From Bacillota bacterium (lineage in GTDB: Bacteria > Bacillota_I > Bacilli_A > Acholeplasmatales > Acholeplasmataceae), in contig JAEWVV010000110.1 in assembly GCA_023458995.1 (NCBI GenBank), positions 1-6,072 on the forward strand: a stretch of DNA of 6,072 bases, given 5' to 3'. Position 1 is the stretch's first letter. Every line of letters begins with the position of its first letter. Shown piece by piece: positions 5,207-6,072 of this stretch. A program made the position numbers and the translations under genes. The notes beneath the pieces are model-generated. The model was not told where the DNA came from. It ran no database searches and saw nothing but the letters and a program-made list of their open reading frames with translations.

Positions 5207-6072
5207 ATGGGAAAAAAGAAAATCAATTTAAAGGGTGTCGAATATAAGATAATCAAATCCATTGGTAGTGGTGGATCAGGCACAGTTTATAAAGTGGAAT
5301 CAAACGGCAAATACTTTGCTCTAAAACTCGTGGAAAGTACAGACAAAAAGAAAAACACTAGATTCATGAAAGAATGTGAGTTTGCCAATAAAACTAATCA
5401 TGAAAGAATAGTTAAATATTTAGATTATGGCAAATTCAAGAAAAAAACAAAAAATAATCATGAAATTGAAGTACTTTATTGTTTGATGTCACTCTATGAA
5501 TGTAGTTTAAGGAAACTAATTGACGAAGGCATAAGCGATGACTATAAGTTGAAACTCTGCATTCAGATCTGTGAATCATTAGAATTCATTCATAATAAAG
5601 GCATCACACATAGAGATATCAAACCAGAAAACATCCTAATATCAGAGGAAGGAAATGCTGTTTTGGCCGATTTTGGAATTGCACAATTTGATAAGTCAAT
5701 TTTAACGACCGAAGGTGAAAGACTAGCAAACTTTACTTATAGAGCACCTGAACAATTAACAAAGGTAAAAAATACCGGAAAATACACCGATACATACTCT
5801 TTAGGATTGATAATCAATGAGTTATTCACTAACGAAGTTCCTCAGGGGAATAATTATAAAAGAATTGCAGATGTCAATATTTACTATAGCGAGTTAGATG
5901 ACATTGTAAGTAGAATGCTCATCAGGAATACTTCCGAGAGATTATCTGATGCAAGTATAGTTAAATCTGAAATTGATCTTATATTTACAACCACAGAAGA
6001 AAAATCGCAGGAAATAAAAGAAAACTTACTTTTCGCACAGCAACCAAGAGATATTATCAAAGCAGATTTAGA
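5207..6072 (+). CDS. Hanks-type Ser/Thr protein kinase, 3' end outside the window
   Basis: Open from ATG 5207 to the window edge, 288 whole codons without a stop. The ribosome-binding site AAAGGGGA sits about 4 nt before the ATG. The kinase domain covers about residues 10-260 and has every key part: glycine loop IGSGGSGTV (19-27), beta-3 lysine FALK (Lys40), a candidate alpha-C glutamate (56 or 58), HRDIKPEN (135-142, Asp137, Lys139, Asn142), DFG (155-157), RAPEQ (179-183), Asp195 in TDTYSLG and Arg245. It should phosphorylate Ser/Thr on unknown targets. The catalytic domain is at the N terminus, and a further C-terminal region begins at about 262; no PASTA or membrane part is visible, so this is not an obvious PrkC-type cell-wall kinase. 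It has its own promoter, separate from Thoeris. A defence role is inferred only from its neighbours. Confidence 0.88.
   Translation, partial: MGKKKINLKGVEYKIIKSIGSGGSGTVYKVESNGKYFALKLVESTDKKKNTRFMKECEFANKTNHERIVKYLDYGKFKKKTKNNHEIEVLYCLMSLYECSLRKLIDEGISDDYKLKLCIQICESLEFIHNKGITHRDIKPENILISEEGNAVLADFGIAQFDKSILTTEGERLANFTYRAPEQLTKVKNTGKYTDTYSLGLIINELFTNEVPQGNNYKRIADVNIYYSELDDIVSRMLIRNTSERLSDASIVKSEIDLIFTTTEEKSQEIKENLLFAQQPRDIIKADL

Overview
The window is AT-rich (roughly one third G+C by eye) bacterial DNA. It uses the standard genetic code, purine-rich Shine-Dalgarno sites and TATAAT-type promoters, which suggests a low-GC Bacillota host; the sequence does not allow a closer assignment. Almost everything readable is accessory: an anti-phage locus, an insertion sequence and a Hanks-type protein kinase. 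It looks like part of a defence island.

Bases 1-3234 form one tightly packed plus-strand gene set. First comes the 3' part of a DUF2971-family gene of unknown function. Two TIR-like proteins (ThsB type) follow, then a SIR2-SLOG protein (ThsA type). The last three genes make a type I Thoeris system in the order thsB1-thsB2-thsA. From what is known of the family, ThsB senses infection and makes a cyclic ADP-ribose isomer from NAD+. The SLOG domain of ThsA binds this signal, and its SIR2 domain then destroys NAD+ and halts the cell. The SIR2 Asn/His pair and the SLOG ligand residues known in the Bacillus cereus protein are all present, so the effector looks intact. Two different TIR genes feeding one effector suggests more than one sensor specificity.

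Bases 3235-3417 are a short gap with a repeated 11-mer. Bases 3418-4794 are an IS3-family, IS150-like element lying on the minus strand, with imperfect 38-bp terminal inverted repeats. It has its own promoter, an orfA with a helix-turn-helix and coiled coil, an A7 slippery run for a -1 frameshift, and an orfB with a full DD(35)E triad. No target-site duplication is visible, and orfA has no ordinary start codon behind its strong ribosome-binding site. A hairpin inside the element near 3473-3505 reads as a terminator for transcripts coming from thsA.

Bases 4795-5206 are non-coding. They hold four copies of TACACGATT spaced 20-21 bp apart, then an extended -10 promoter and a perfect 6-bp inverted repeat in the predicted leader of the next gene. 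From 5207 to the window end runs a Ser/Thr protein kinase with all catalytic motifs, cut off by the window edge. Its role is unknown; its position suggests, but does not prove, a defence function.
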